Shown: one piece after another, positions 5,946-5,986 of the stretch
Layout of the letters: each line of letters begins with the position of its first letter
Numbering within the stretch: position 1 is the stretch's first letter
Origin: MESE01 sp036675035
GTDB taxonomy: Bacteria > Pseudomonadota > Gammaproteobacteria > Burkholderiales > Burkholderiaceae_D
Assembly: GCA_036675035.1 (NCBI GenBank)
Contig: JAKFFO010000052.1
Span: 1-5,986 of the forward strand
DNA length: 5,986 nucleotides
Direction of reading: 5' to 3'
The notes under the pieces: model-generated
The model's input: the letters and a program-made list of their open reading frames with translations, nothing else
What the model was told of the DNA's origin: nothing
Database searches by the model: none
Translations under genes and position numbers: made by a program

Positions 5946-5986
5946 TTATTTCTGGAGATACCAGTAAACCCGTGCCTTGGGCTTGA
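5946..5986 (-). CDS. C-terminal end of an unidentified gene upstream of fimT (cut by window edge)
   Basis: The minus strand reads KPKARVYWYLQK then TAA at 5948-5946. The stop is followed immediately by the fimT Shine-Dalgarno, a typical operon junction, which is the main reason to read this frame as coding. In betaproteobacterial minor-pilin operons the neighbours would be pilV, pilW, pilX, pilY1 or pilE. The RVYW tail is loosely like PilY1 C-termini, but twelve residues are too few to identify it. Confidence 0.4.
   Translation of the reverse strand, partial: KPKARVYWYLQK

Noticed and set aside
1..5986. Mobile element, prophage, defence system or CRISPR array
   Set aside because: No transposase, integrase, nuclease-helicase module or regularly spaced repeats were seen; the genes are housekeeping or envelope functions.

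Overview
The window reads as ordinary chromosomal DNA of a betaproteobacterium. Moderate GC content, the protein variants and the gene neighbourhoods point to Burkholderiales, perhaps an Oxalobacteraceae-like lineage. That placement is inferred from remembered family resemblance, not from a search. All genes look intact except the two cut by the window edges. There is no tRNA, rRNA, CRISPR array, insertion sequence or phage gene.

Left block (1-2384): three minus-strand genes form a tight unit, an M48/Ste24-type membrane protease, then phhB (pterin-4a-carbinolamine dehydratase), then rsgA (ribosome-assembly GTPase, cut by the left edge). The spacers are 26 and 3 nt. The unit is divergent from orn (oligoribonuclease) across a 49-nt region. 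In E. coli orn and rsgA are direct divergent neighbours, so this looks like that old pairing with two extra genes between.

Middle block (2385-4576): a full-length 401-codon thiolase of the 3-oxoadipyl-CoA type (PcaF/PaaJ) stands alone, with no other aromatic-degradation gene in view. A short, well-placed leader ORF precedes it and its stop overlaps the thiolase start as ATGA. The thiolase converges, with only 11 nt between stops, on a YecA/UPF0149 protein with a C-terminal SEC-C metal-binding motif. Upstream of yecA lies a 164-nt non-coding stretch with two small dyads and a weak promoter-like pair of boxes.

Right block (4577-5986): a minus-strand run consists of the last codons of an unidentified gene, a FimT/GspH-type minor pseudopilin with a clear prepilin-peptidase site, a 146-nt spacer carrying a 15-bp-stem inverted repeat, and a TonB-like periplasmic protein. 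The first two are closely spaced and look like the end of a type IV pilus minor-pilin operon. Whether the TonB-like gene belongs with them is open.

I found no convincing new multi-gene system. The points most worth checking are the thiolase leader ORF, the large hairpin after fimT, the dyads upstream of yecA and the expanded orn-rsgA neighbourhood.
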